This document shows, one piece after another, positions 25,300 through 35,200 of a DNA stretch of 64,000 nucleotides. This stretch comes from CAYMEV01 sp964389675 [NCBI: uncultured Candidatus Sumerlaeota bacterium] (GTDB lineage: Bacteria; CAYMEV01). Every line of letters starts with the position of its first letter. The stretch's first letter is position 1. The stretch lies in assembly GCA_964389675.1 (NCBI GenBank), contig CAYMEV010000001.1, forward strand, positions 23,665 through 87,664. Direction: 5' to 3'. The translations under genes and the position numbers were made by a program. The notes below the pieces were generated by a model that was not told the DNA's origin, did no database searches, and saw only the letters and a list, made by a program, of their open reading frames with translations.

Positions 25300-28200
25300 A
25301 TGAAAAAAGAGGATTTCAGAGATCTAAATCTTTTTATGGACAAAGACCTGAATAATACAGCCTTCCTCAAAAAATCCGGGTTTGATGTAGAATATTTTAA
25401 GAAGGTCACAAATTCCCCAAATATTAAAAGCAAAATAAAAAGCATATATCAAACCGGCATTTTCAGCTGTACCGAAGCCTTAAGGCTTTCAATCGCCATT
25501 TTTGAAGCCTTTTACACAAATAAGGGCAAGTCATGGATCTTCAATACAGATGAAGAAAACCTTAAGAATATAATATATAATTTCAACCAGAGCCTTCTCT
25601 ACCCTCATACCCTCATTGAATCAAATGCAGAGCTTGTAAATGACAATTATTTCCTGGGATTTTTTACCATTTTCGCAAGGATACTGAAAACATTCATAAT
25701 TAATGCCAAGACCAGCCCCGAGAATAAATGGGAATATAAATACCCGTACTATGGACTCATGACAGATGAGTATTCACAGTCCCGTTTCAAAAAGGAATAT
25801 GATCAGTTTCTGGATGTATTCGACAAGCAGAATGTATACGGGCTTATGAAAATGAGCCAGGAATGGAAAGGATACACAAGCCTCGATCATACGCTTGGTG
25901 TCTACAGCCTGTGCATGTTCATTGGCCTGCAGATGAAAAGGCTCGGCTTTCCCGTTGACCTTGCAATACTGTCAGGAGCCTCAATCGGCCATGATATAGG
26001 CAAGTACGGATGTGTTGGCGAAGAACTGAAGCAGATAGCATATTATCATTATTTTTATACCAAAGAATGGTATGACAGGAATGGATTGTACAACCTCTCC
26101 CATTATGCTACAAACCACAGCACCTGGGACCTTGAAGAACTCAGGCTCCCAAATGAAACAATAATATTGATATATTCGGACTTCCGAGTAAAATCAAGAA
26201 CATATCCCGACGGCTCGTCGCGCATGGCCATATACAGCAATAAAGAATCCTTCGATGTTATCAGAGATAAGCTTGATAACCTGGATGATAAAAAGCTGGA
26301 CAGGTACAGAAGAGTGTACAGAAAACTTGAAGACCTGGAAAGAATGTTCATTACTCTCGGAATTAATACTGATGTTGAAAGCGGAATCAGCCTGGAGGAC
26401 TATGGACAGAGGCACAGTGACTTCAATGCGATCTGTATTGTTAACGGGAATGTAAACTCGGATTTTATAGGAATACTGCCTAATTCCCAGATACTGGATG
26501 CAGCAAAGACACTTGCAGTCGCACACAATATATTCGTCATGGATAAGATCAGGGATTCATTCTCTCTCAAAAGGCTTTTTGAAGATGCCAGGCAGGAAAA
26601 GACAAAGAACGATCTCAGGATCTATCTAAGCATTATAGAAGCATATTCTGACTTTCTTACTCTTGAACAGAGAGAGCTTTGCATTGGCTTTCTCTTTGAC
26701 CTTCTCAGCCACCCTGATGACGATATAAGGTATCACAGCGCTGATACTATAGGCAAATTCCTCGCAGAGATGAGGGAAGCATACACCAGGTACCTCCCCC
26801 CCGGCAAAACGCACATGGTGATTGATAAATCTGACAAGTATCTCCTGAAGATATTTTCTCTGCTTGATTATGTTGAACCGTCAGACCCTGAGGGATATCT
26901 GACGGAAAAGAAGCTGTACAATGTCACAGTATCGCTTAGAAAGCTGCTTAAGACAGCAAAAGGTGAAAAGAAGGAAGAATTCGGCAAGCAGGTAATAAAA
27001 ACCATCATTAAAAAGAGTGCAGGGGCAAAACCTCTTCAACTCCTGTATCTTACGGAGATAATATCTGATGCAAGCAGCAATATCAGCAATGAGAACCTGC
27101 TGGTGGCAATTCCGATGCTATTTGAGAACCTCTCGCACAATGACAGAAGAATTAGGCTGATGACTCTCAGGGCTTTTCTGACATTAAGCAGAAGAGATCT
27201 CTGGAGGGACCTGGTCGATGAGCACAGAAGCAGATTATGCGGTTCGATAAAAAGAATTCTTGAAATAGATGATAATCCCACTGAAACCTATTCATTATAT
27301 ATATTTCTCAATTCTCTTGATGAGGAAAGCAGGGATAAGATCTGCAGTGAGATCAGCAAGGGCAACAGAGACAGAATAGGCCATATTCTGGAGAATATTG
27401 ACATCAGGCCGATTTTCCTGAGAAATCTGAAGACCAGTACTCCATGGATTGAAAAGAAGATAAACTGCCAGATGCTTGTTGATATTGCACAGAAGCTTAA
27501 GCAAAAAGACCCCGAAAGCTCACTTATAATAGATATTGCGATACACCTGGGCAATATCCTTAAAGTAAGCCAGTATGAAGGAACGAGGTTTCAGGCAGGC
27601 AGCTCCCTGCTTGAGCTGAGCAGGATGCTGAACCCTGCACAGCTTAACGAGATAAGCATAGAGCTTCTTAGAACCCTGGAGCAGGAATCCATGGGATTTA
27701 CACATTATATACCAAGGGTCCTGGGGCAGATAGTAGCCAAACTGCCGATCGAAGAATTCCTGGAGATATACAATGACATCAAGGAAAAGATCAAGGTAGG
27801 GAGCCCTCCATTAAAGGAGCTTTACCTGAAAACGCTTTCCATAATCCTTTCCCATCTGGATAATGTACAGCACCAGCAGCACAGACTGGATATGAAAATT
27901 CTGGGGCTTTTTACAGGTTCTCTCTGTGATATGAATCAATATACAAAACAGAAAGCACATTATATAATAGGGTCAAGGATCTTCGGGTCAAAATTTCTTC
28001 CGTCAGAAGAGAAAAAAAAGATACTCTGTGCTTCCCTGAAAAAGATTTTGTCTCTGATTTCAAACAAACCAAATGATTATGTGGACCTTTTCTATTCAGC
28101 AACACTGCTGAACAATATTTACATGTTTATATCAGCCTATGAGTTTGCCAATGGCAGCCTTGACATGCCTAAAGACAAGATTGTCGCCTTCTTCCCGGGA

Positions 28201-30327
28201 ACTTTCGACCCATTCAGCCTGAGTCACCTTGAAATAGTCAAAACCTGCCAGAAGGAGGGTTTCGATATCTTTATACAGGTGGATGAGTTCTCATGGAGAA
28301 AGAGGACACTTCCTCCGGCAATCAGGAAGAATATAATACGCCTCAGCACTTCTCATCTCTTAAACGCATTTATATACCCTGAGATACCGCCTGTAAATCT
28401 CGCAAATGAAAATGACCTTCATAGATTATTGAAAGCTTTTCCCAATAGAGAATTGTATCTGGTTGCCGGAGCTGATGTAATTGTCAATGCATCAGCGTAC
28501 AAATCCGAGAATAAAAGCCTGATAAAGGAACTCAACCATTTTATCGTATTCAGGAAAGACCCTCAGGGGAGGCATATACACAATAATCCTGATTTCAAGA
28601 GGATTATCGATAAAATAAAGGGTAATATTATTCTTAGAGAGCTTGAAGATGTTTTCAATTATATAAACTCAACAAAAATAAGAGACCTTATAGATACGGA
28701 CGAATCAATAGACCACCTTGTGGATGCAAGGTCAGCTTCATATATAACTGACAATAACCTTTATATCAGACAGCCTGAAGAAAAACAGAATATCGAACTC
28801 TGGGATTTCAAGATAGAGATCAGTAGCATAAGGGAAACGCCTGATATTTTTAGCTCACTTCCCTCAAGGCTTTTATCATGTTTTCTATCCAGGAAAAAAA
28901 GGTATAATATTTCCTTTGAAAGCCTTTTAAGCGACCTTAAAAAGAAAAATGCTCATCTGTTCATTATAAAAAGGGCAACACATAACAGGGAATTTATTGG
29001 GGTAATCCTGTTTTATAAAATAAGGGAAGATGGGATTTTCGGTATTATCAAAGATCCTGCTGTTTCTAAATTTCAAAGGAACAATACCTTCGGCAAAGTT
29101 GCCTATATTGATCCAGTATTTATAGAAAATGACAGCCATATATTCGTCAAAAGCAGGTTTCATCTTTATTTAATCAAAGAAGGCTATCTCTTTGCCCTAC
29201 AGGAAACAGATCTAAACCTTCTGAAGGAAAAGAACAGTCTTGCCAGAATTGAAAAAACCGAACACAACTACAATAAAATAATGGGATATTATCAGATCCC
29301 TCATGAATTCAAAAGAAAGGAATACAGTTTAAAGCTCGGCATCATAGACCTTCGAAAACCTCTGATCTTTATAAACAACCTGGAAGATGTACTAAAGGTC
29401 CCCTTCAGTCAGCATAGAAAGATCAGGACAAGGATCCGTAAAAACAGGGAGGCTATACTTAAAATACTGTCAAAAATAAATAAGGAAAGCGCAATAATCT
29501 CGCTGAGTTATAAGGACATTGTATTCAATATTATGGAAAGGATATCCCTCTTAAACGGACAAAACCCCCAGGACCAGTTCCTGTGCATATTATTCGGTAA
29601 TATATTAGGCAAATATATTGTACCGGGAACAATCAGCAAAGCGCTTCACGCAGAAAGAGTAGTCAGTTCTGAAGGGAAGCTGATAGGCTTTACACATTCC
29701 AAACACTATTACTCCATACCCATACAGTTAAAGACAATCAAAGCATTTGGTAAAAGGACCATTCTTTCAGATATACTTGTGCACTCAGCCAGGAGGATCC
29801 TTAATATACAGAAAGCAGCAATGAATGTGGGGGTTAAGATCGAGCGTGTTGTTTCAGGAATTGTTTCCGGACTGGCTAAAGAAATAATGGATGCAAATAA
29901 TATTGCATCAGAATCAGTATTTTATATCCCCAGGCTGCACAGCTGGTATGAAGAGCATATGATATATCCGTTTGCAGGAGGGGACAGCATTATTGATTAC
30001 ATGGAACTCCAGGAGCCATTAAACAGGTCAATGCTCTATATACTGCCGTTCTGCCCCTTTGAACAGCAGCATAATATCAGTGTGAATGACAGGATTGTCT
30101 TCTCCCAGTATGCCCTTGAAAATGCCTATAACCTTTTCAGGGATATAGAGGAGATCTACCTTGAATACAAGAAGAAGAACCTTATCCTTGAAAATATACA
30201 GGAAGTACTGGAGAATCCCAAAATTCCCGTATATAACCCGTTGCATACCCCCAATAACCAGGAGATGCTCTCTGATCTGTTATTGAAAGATATAGACACA
30301 CTCAAAAGATTCCATATCATTGCATAA
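25300..30327 (+). CDS. Giant HD-domain / helical-repeat / NadD-type nucleotidyltransferase fusion
   Basis: A 1675-residue cytosolic-looking protein (no signal, no membrane segment). Residues about 180-300 form an HD domain: H near 203 (LDHTLGVY), HD near 230 (GHDIGKYG) and a distal D near 295 (IYSDFRV). Residues about 440-930 are helical repeats of HEAT type (for example DDDIRYHSADTIGKFL). Residues about 960-1135 match NadD-like adenylyltransferases: FFPGTFDPFSLSHLE, LVAGADVIVN and NSTKIRDLID. Residues about 1170-1675 are not assigned; near 1490-1550 they read SDILVHSARR...VVSGIVSGLAKEIMD, which hints at a phosphoribosyltransferase-like fold. HD (YqeK) and NadD are often neighbours or partners, so a role in NAD or nucleotide metabolism is inferred. 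AGGAGG-like site before the ATG. Followed 20 bases on by an LDH/MDH-like gene. Confidence 0.82.
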   Translation: MKKEDFRDLNLFMDKDLNNTAFLKKSGFDVEYFKKVTNSPNIKSKIKSIYQTGIFSCTEALRLSIAIFEAFYTNKGKSWIFNTDEENLKNIIYNFNQSLLYPHTLIESNAELVNDNYFLGFFTIFARILKTFIINAKTSPENKWEYKYPYYGLMTDEYSQSRFKKEYDQFLDVFDKQNVYGLMKMSQEWKGYTSLDHTLGVYSLCMFIGLQMKRLGFPVDLAILSGASIGHDIGKYGCVGEELKQIAYYHYFYTKEWYDRNGLYNLSHYATNHSTWDLEELRLPNETIILIYSDFRVKSRTYPDGSSRMAIYSNKESFDVIRDKLDNLDDKKLDRYRRVYRKLEDLERMFITLGINTDVESGISLEDYGQRHSDFNAICIVNGNVNSDFIGILPNSQILDAAKTLAVAHNIFVMDKIRDSFSLKRLFEDARQEKTKNDLRIYLSIIEAYSDFLTLEQRELCIGFLFDLLSHPDDDIRYHSADTIGKFLAEMREAYTRYLPPGKTHMVIDKSDKYLLKIFSLLDYVEPSDPEGYLTEKKLYNVTVSLRKLLKTAKGEKKEEFGKQVIKTIIKKSAGAKPLQLLYLTEIISDASSNISNENLLVAIPMLFENLSHNDRRIRLMTLRAFLTLSRRDLWRDLVDEHRSRLCGSIKRILEIDDNPTETYSLYIFLNSLDEESRDKICSEISKGNRDRIGHILENIDIRPIFLRNLKTSTPWIEKKINCQMLVDIAQKLKQKDPESSLIIDIAIHLGNILKVSQYEGTRFQAGSSLLELSRMLNPAQLNEISIELLRTLEQESMGFTHYIPRVLGQIVAKLPIEEFLEIYNDIKEKIKVGSPPLKELYLKTLSIILSHLDNVQHQQHRLDMKILGLFTGSLCDMNQYTKQKAHYIIGSRIFGSKFLPSEEKKKILCASLKKILSLISNKPNDYVDLFYSATLLNNIYMFISAYEFANGSLDMPKDKIVAFFPGTFDPFSLSHLEIVKTCQKEGFDIFIQVDEFSWRKRTLPPAIRKNIIRLSTSHLLNAFIYPEIPPVNLANENDLHRLLKAFPNRELYLVAGADVIVNASAYKSENKSLIKELNHFIVFRKDPQGRHIHNNPDFKRIIDKIKGNIILRELEDVFNYINSTKIRDLIDTDESIDHLVDARSASYITDNNLYIRQPEEKQNIELWDFKIEISSIRETPDIFSSLPSRLLSCFLSRKKRYNISFESLLSDLKKKNAHLFIIKRATHNREFIGVILFYKIREDGIFGIIKDPAVSKFQRNNTFGKVAYIDPVFIENDSHIFVKSRFHLYLIKEGYLFALQETDLNLLKEKNSLARIEKTEHNYNKIMGYYQIPHEFKRKEYSLKLGIIDLRKPLIFINNLEDVLKVPFSQHRKIRTRIRKNREAILKILSKINKESAIISLSYKDIVFNIMERISLLNGQNPQDQFLCILFGNILGKYIVPGTISKALHAERVVSSEGKLIGFTHSKHYYSIPIQLKTIKAFGKRTILSDILVHSARRILNIQKAAMNVGVKIERVVSGIVSGLAKEIMDANNIASESVFYIPRLHSWYEEHMIYPFAGGDSIIDYMELQEPLNRSMLYILPFCPFEQQHNISVNDRIVFSQYALENAYNLFRDIEEIYLEYKKKNLILENIQEVLENPKIPVYNPLHTPNNQEMLSDLLLKDIDTLKRFHIIA

Positions 30328-30347
30328 ATATATAAGGAGCATTTAAT

Positions 30348-31430
30348 TTGGATATTAATAAAATTGAATATAGTTTAGAATCATATGGCGAGATACTGCC
30401 ATGTCCGGATTTAAGAACAGATCCTCTGGATACACTGATAAGGACAGAAGAATATATCGCAGACAGCAGCATATATATTAACAAAAAAAGGGAGAAAGAG
30501 ATATTCAGAGTATTCAACCATCAAAATAAAAAGAAGAAGATACTGGTCTACGGGCTCGGAAATGTTGGAGGAACAGTGCTCATATCATTAAGATTGCTTC
30601 TAAACAGTGAGTTTGCTGAACATATTGCAATCTATGACAAAAATCCAAAACTTGCTGAAAGATACGAACTTGAGGTAAATCAGATCCACCCGCCTAAACC
30701 AGAAAAGCAGGTGGAGGTAAGGATACTTGAAAATTTTGATAAGATCCCTGAATATGATATAATCGTTTTTGCAGCCGCTGCACACATTCCTCCCCTGGAA
30801 TCAGCAAGGATCAATGTCCGGGATATACAGTTTCCCGGGAACAGAAGGATACTTGACAGCCTTATAGAACCTCTTAAGAACACTGGCTTTATGGGTAATA
30901 TCATAATTGTAAGTGACCCTGTTGATATATTATGCACATACCTGTTCAATAAGCTAAACATCCTGTCTTCACAGATAACAGGAATGGGGCTTGGTGTCAT
31001 GGCTGCAAGAGCTAATTATATACTTGAAAAACAGGGGTATCATGAATTTTATGAAAAGGGCCAGATCTTCGGGCCCCATAATGAAGGTGTCATTGCAATA
31101 CCCGATAAGGATAGATCAACTAAGGAAGAGATTATTAACCTCAGTTATAATATAGAAAACCTGAATTTCATTGTCAGGGAAAAGGGATACTATCCGTATA
31201 TAGCACCAGCGATCAGCTCTGTTGCATATAATATACTCTATGCACTTCTTGGACATGATATACTCTCCTGCGTCTATATAGACGGCATATACTGGGGATT
31301 TAGATCAAGGTATCTCAATGGCCTCTGGTATCCGGTAATACAGACAACAAATATAAAGCATATGGATCTTATCAGGGACAGATTTCTTGATTTTAAGAAA
31401 AGGACATCCCATGTCCTGAATCAGATATAA
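30348..31430 (+). CDS. LDH/MDH-superfamily NAD-binding dehydrogenase, atypical
   Basis: A 360-residue protein starting with TTG, placed seven bases after AAGGAG. After about 60 extra N-terminal residues comes a Rossmann fold like lactate and malate dehydrogenases: ILVYGLGNVGGTVL, acidic YDKNP at the end of strand 2, VFAAAAHIPP, and VSDPVDIL in the place of NPVD. GPHNEG corresponds to the catalytic-His GEHGDS loop, so His is kept. The helix that normally carries the catalytic Asp (LDxxRA) reads VMAARA, so the Asp seems lost while Arg stays. Substrate is therefore uncertain. It is probably co-transcribed with the giant HD/NadD gene. Confidence 0.75.
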   Translation: MDINKIEYSLESYGEILPCPDLRTDPLDTLIRTEEYIADSSIYINKKREKEIFRVFNHQNKKKKILVYGLGNVGGTVLISLRLLLNSEFAEHIAIYDKNPKLAERYELEVNQIHPPKPEKQVEVRILENFDKIPEYDIIVFAAAAHIPPLESARINVRDIQFPGNRRILDSLIEPLKNTGFMGNIIIVSDPVDILCTYLFNKLNILSSQITGMGLGVMAARANYILEKQGYHEFYEKGQIFGPHNEGVIAIPDKDRSTKEEIINLSYNIENLNFIVREKGYYPYIAPAISSVAYNILYALLGHDILSCVYIDGIYWGFRSRYLNGLWYPVIQTTNIKHMDLIRDRFLDFKKRTSHVLNQI

Positions 31431-31549
31431 AACGCAGAATTTTTTATTATACCATTCTATTCTTTTCGGTTTTTCTGCTTTAGAGAAAGTGCCTTTCTGC
31501 CATGCAGTCTTCTTAATCCAATTAAATGCAGTTTCAGCTGAAATTGGCT
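31431..31549. other. Short convergent gap with weak hairpins
   Basis: Between the convergent dehydrogenase and DUF2378-like genes. It holds AGAAAG-TGC-CTTTCT (near 31483) and a CCAATT...AATTGG arm pair enclosing the palindrome TTTCAGCTGAAA (near 31516-31545). Neither is a standard terminator. Confidence 0.35.
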
Positions 31550-32125
31550 TTAAACTTCAGACCATGTCCCATAAAATTCACAATAAGGGTCCCCAAGGGT
31601 AACACACTTTCTTTCCGTCATTTCAACAGTTTTCAAATGGCAGGCTTCTATTATGCCCTCGCAATACCCCATCATGGAAAAGCAGAAGGCCCTGTGGGGA
31701 GTCTTGAAATCATAAAGTTTTATACATCCTGAATCAGGCTCTTCGGAGGATACTTCCAGCCATCCGTGGTCATGTATCTGCTTCCACATTCTTGGTGCAC
31801 GCATCAGGGTAAACAGAGGATTCCCAAGCCGCAAAAAAAGCGCAAGAGCTCTCGGGACTCCCTTTAGTGCCTGATAATGCCCTATATTTCTGCATATCTG
31901 ATAATTGCCCTTTCCCAGCACTCTATCCGATGCTTTCAGAAAATCTATATAAGCCTTTTCAGAATACCAGGAGCCTGAAAGGATACTCCTGTCGATGATC
32001 TCCTTTGATTCAGGCTCCAGAAGATCAATCGCCTTCGTCAGGGCATCTTCGCCGTATACATCCCTGATATGCTCTTTTGCAAGCCTTACAGATAAACCTC
32101 TGATATTTGCCTTGATATTTGTTAT
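31550..32125 (-). CDS. DUF2378/V4R-like sensor-type protein with apparent AUA start
   Basis: A protein of about 191 residues that resembles the DUF2378 (TIGR02265) family known from myxobacteria: ILSGSWYSEKAYIDFL in the N-terminal half, then GVPRALALFLRLGNPLFTLMRAPRMW, and the V4R-like end CVTLGDPYCEF. Function of the family is unknown; V4R-like folds bind small ligands. The conserved N-terminal half lies upstream of the first conventional start (GTG at 31921), and the frame has no ATG, GTG or TTG up to its stop. A perfect AAGGAG (32138-32133) sits seven bases before ATA at 32125, so AUA initiation is inferred. It lies downstream of the cyclase gene on the same strand. Confidence 0.7.
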   Translation of the reverse strand: MTNIKANIRGLSVRLAKEHIRDVYGEDALTKAIDLLEPESKEIIDRSILSGSWYSEKAYIDFLKASDRVLGKGNYQICRNIGHYQALKGVPRALALFLRLGNPLFTLMRAPRMWKQIHDHGWLEVSSEEPDSGCIKLYDFKTPHRAFCFSMMGYCEGIIEACHLKTVEMTERKCVTLGDPYCEFYGTWSEV

Positions 32126-32132
32126 TATACTG

Positions 32133-32138
32133 CTCCTT
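32133..32138 (-). promoter_or_regulatory. Ribosome-binding site defining the AUA start
   Basis: AAGGAG on the minus strand, four bases before one in-frame ATA (32128) and seven before the next (32125). No ATG, GTG or TTG in any frame follows within 20 bases. Confidence 0.6.
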
Positions 32139-32294
32139 AGTCTTATATTTTATAATAATGCATTGTATTTGTCAAAGGCTGGAAATATTTTTTTTAATAA
32201 TGCCACTTAATCAGATGCTGAATAAAGGTACTTGCCCTTTTATTATTTATTTCTTAACAGGCATTTTAGATACAATAATATTTTTAATTATGTA

Positions 32295-35200
32295 TCAGTT
32301 AACAAAAGCATCTTTTTTAATTCTGTCTATCATCAGTTTATATTCATAATTCCTGGTTTTTTTATAAAGCTCACCAAGGCTTTTTAATGCTTCTGTCCTG
32401 CAATTTTCTGAGCCATCAAGCATATAGATCTCAAAATTCACAAGTGCATTCTCCTGCAGGCATCCTTCATATTTCTTTTTGAGTTTTTTTAAGATATCTA
32501 ATGCAATTTTCTTATCTTTATTTGCATGAATTCTGGCATGTAATATTTTTGAATCAAAAAGGAAGCTCTTATTTCCCAATTCTTCAGCTATTTTCTCAGC
32601 CTCAGTTATAAAGTCCAGGGCTGTCTCATAACCCCCGGTTTCAAATGAGATCCTTGCCTTTTCAATAAATATGAAACAGGAATCATACCTGACATTTACC
32701 CTTTTTGAAAGCTTCAGTGATCTATCAATAAAGCCCGATGCACTTTCCAGCTCATTCATCATCCTGTAAACAGATGCAATATTGCAGTAAGCAAGGCTTT
32801 CAGCCTTATAATCGCCTAATTCCTTTGCAATTGACGCAGTGGAATTATATAAAGCAATTGACCTTTTATAATTTCCTTTCAGCCTGTATAACCAGGCTTT
32901 ATATGAACTAAGTTCGCATAATGCCGGCTTATCACCAATTTCCTGCGCTATTTTTCTGCTTTCTTCAATATATTTAAGGCTGTTTAAAAAATCACCTTTT
33001 TCAATGAGGGTTTTGCCCATATTTGCTGTAGAAAGTATGATCCCCTTTTTATTTGCAATCTCTTTTGCTGTTTTCAGCTGTATTTCAAAGCTTGCTAATG
33101 CTTCGTCAAATTTCCCCATATCACTGTATAATACTCCTATGTTCCCTGTAATAAGGCACAGGCCCAATTTATCTCCAATTTCAATAAAAAGGGCTTTAGC
33201 CTTCTCATAACGCTCTAATGCTTCTTCCATATAACCCTGGACATGGTAGAGTATTCCAAGGTTACCGTTTACCGTGCTTAAGTTACCCTTATCACCAATC
33301 TCTTTTGATATTTCTTCTTTCATGAGATAATACTTCAGGGCCTTATCCATATTGCCTGTATTTGAATATACACGCCCTATACTGCCCAGCGCGCTGGCTG
33401 AATTCCTTTTATTCCCGCTCTTTTCAGCAGTTTCATAGGAAGCCCTGTAATACTCCATTGCCTTCTCATAGTTTCCCTGCTCAACATAAGCATTGCCCAT
33501 ATTCCCTGAAGCTGAGCTCATTCCAGTCATATCCCCGGTTTCTTCAGCAGAATGAAGCTGATATAAGAAGTACTGCCTGGCCTCATCATACTTATTCTGG
33601 CGGAAATAGAGCTTTCCCATATTCCCGTATGATATTGCAAGTTCATTTTTATTCCCAAATTCTACAGCTGTTTCAATGGTTTCTCTGCATATATCATAAG
33701 CCTCGTCCATATCTCCTTTCATATGGAGTAAGCATATAAGCTGGTTTTGAAACTTTAACTGATATAGGATATTATTCATGCTTTTTGCTTTTTTTATAAG
33801 GCCCCTTAATTCATCTATGCACTGATCTGTCCTGCCTATTAACTCGAGTATAGTTATCCTGTGAAAATTATATTCAAAAAGCTTTTCGCTTTCATCGCAC
33901 ATTTGCAGTAATACATCAAAGCATTCCAGTGCTTTCTGGTTCTCAAACCTTTTTGTGAAATAGAAGGCTGACTTATTATAATACTCAATTGCTTTGCTTT
34001 TTTCTTCTGCATTATAGTAATGATATGCAATCTCATAATATCTGTTTTCAGATCCCTTATATGCCTCTTCAATATTCCTGGCAGCATATAAATGACACTT
34101 TCTAAGCGTTGATTTTAGCTGCATTTCATAAGCTGTTTTCTGCAATAGCGCATGTTTGAATATATATTTAAGCAGGGAGAGCTTCATCCATATGTTTTTA
34201 TTCTCTAACTGCTCAAGCTTTTCCTGTTCATGCACAGTCTGCGGAAGCAAACCAAGCCCCTTTATAATCTTCCGGAGTATGGCTATCTCAAACTCCCTTC
34301 CCAGTACTGATGCAACTTTCACTATCTGCTTTAGATCTGTTACAAGCCTGTCAATCCTGGCAATGATTATTGAATATATGCTCTCAGGAATTGATATATC
34401 CTTCAGGGATTTACCCATCAGCCTGTTTTCCTTAATATACTGAATAATCTGCTCAAGATAAAAAGGGTTATTTTCTGCTTTTGAAATAATCAGCTTTTTT
34501 AAGGGTTCTTCTGCTTTGATATGTTCATTTATCAATGATTCAGCTTCCCTGTCATTAAGCCTGTCAATTACTATTTCGCGCTGGACTATCTCTTTATCAA
34601 CCTTCAGGACAGGCTTTCCGCCATCATCATCGAAACGGCTTGTTCCTGCAATCAGGAAAGGATAATCATTCCCTGTCCTGCATAACAGCCTGAATACTTC
34701 CTGAGTACCTTCATCCAGGTACTGTATATCTTCTATGCATATTATCAATGGCTTCAACAGGCTTAATGCCTTTAAGAGTTCATTATAGGCTGTTACGGTA
34801 TTTTCATACCTCCCCCTGGAATCAAGGGAAGAATAATATGGATCATTAATATCCAGGCCCAGCTGTGCTGAAATTACTGATTTCAGCCTGATAAGTTCAC
34901 CCAGAACATTATCAGCCCTGGCATCCTTAAGCTTTTTCAGGCTTTTCAGCATTCTTTCATAGACTGAATTGAACTGCTCTGGATCTGCCTTTCCTGATTG
35001 CCTGAAATAGTTTAAGGCAAAATATTTAAGAGGGTTGAAGCCTGTTTTAAGCAGATTATCTGATTGCATGAATGCTGCAAACGCGCTTTCTTTCCTGACA
35101 AATTCGTCAAGCAGACGGCTTTTGCCAATTCCAGCTTCTCCGTATATGATTATGATACCTCCGAATTTTCCGTTATATACAGGTTTTGCACTTTCTTTTA

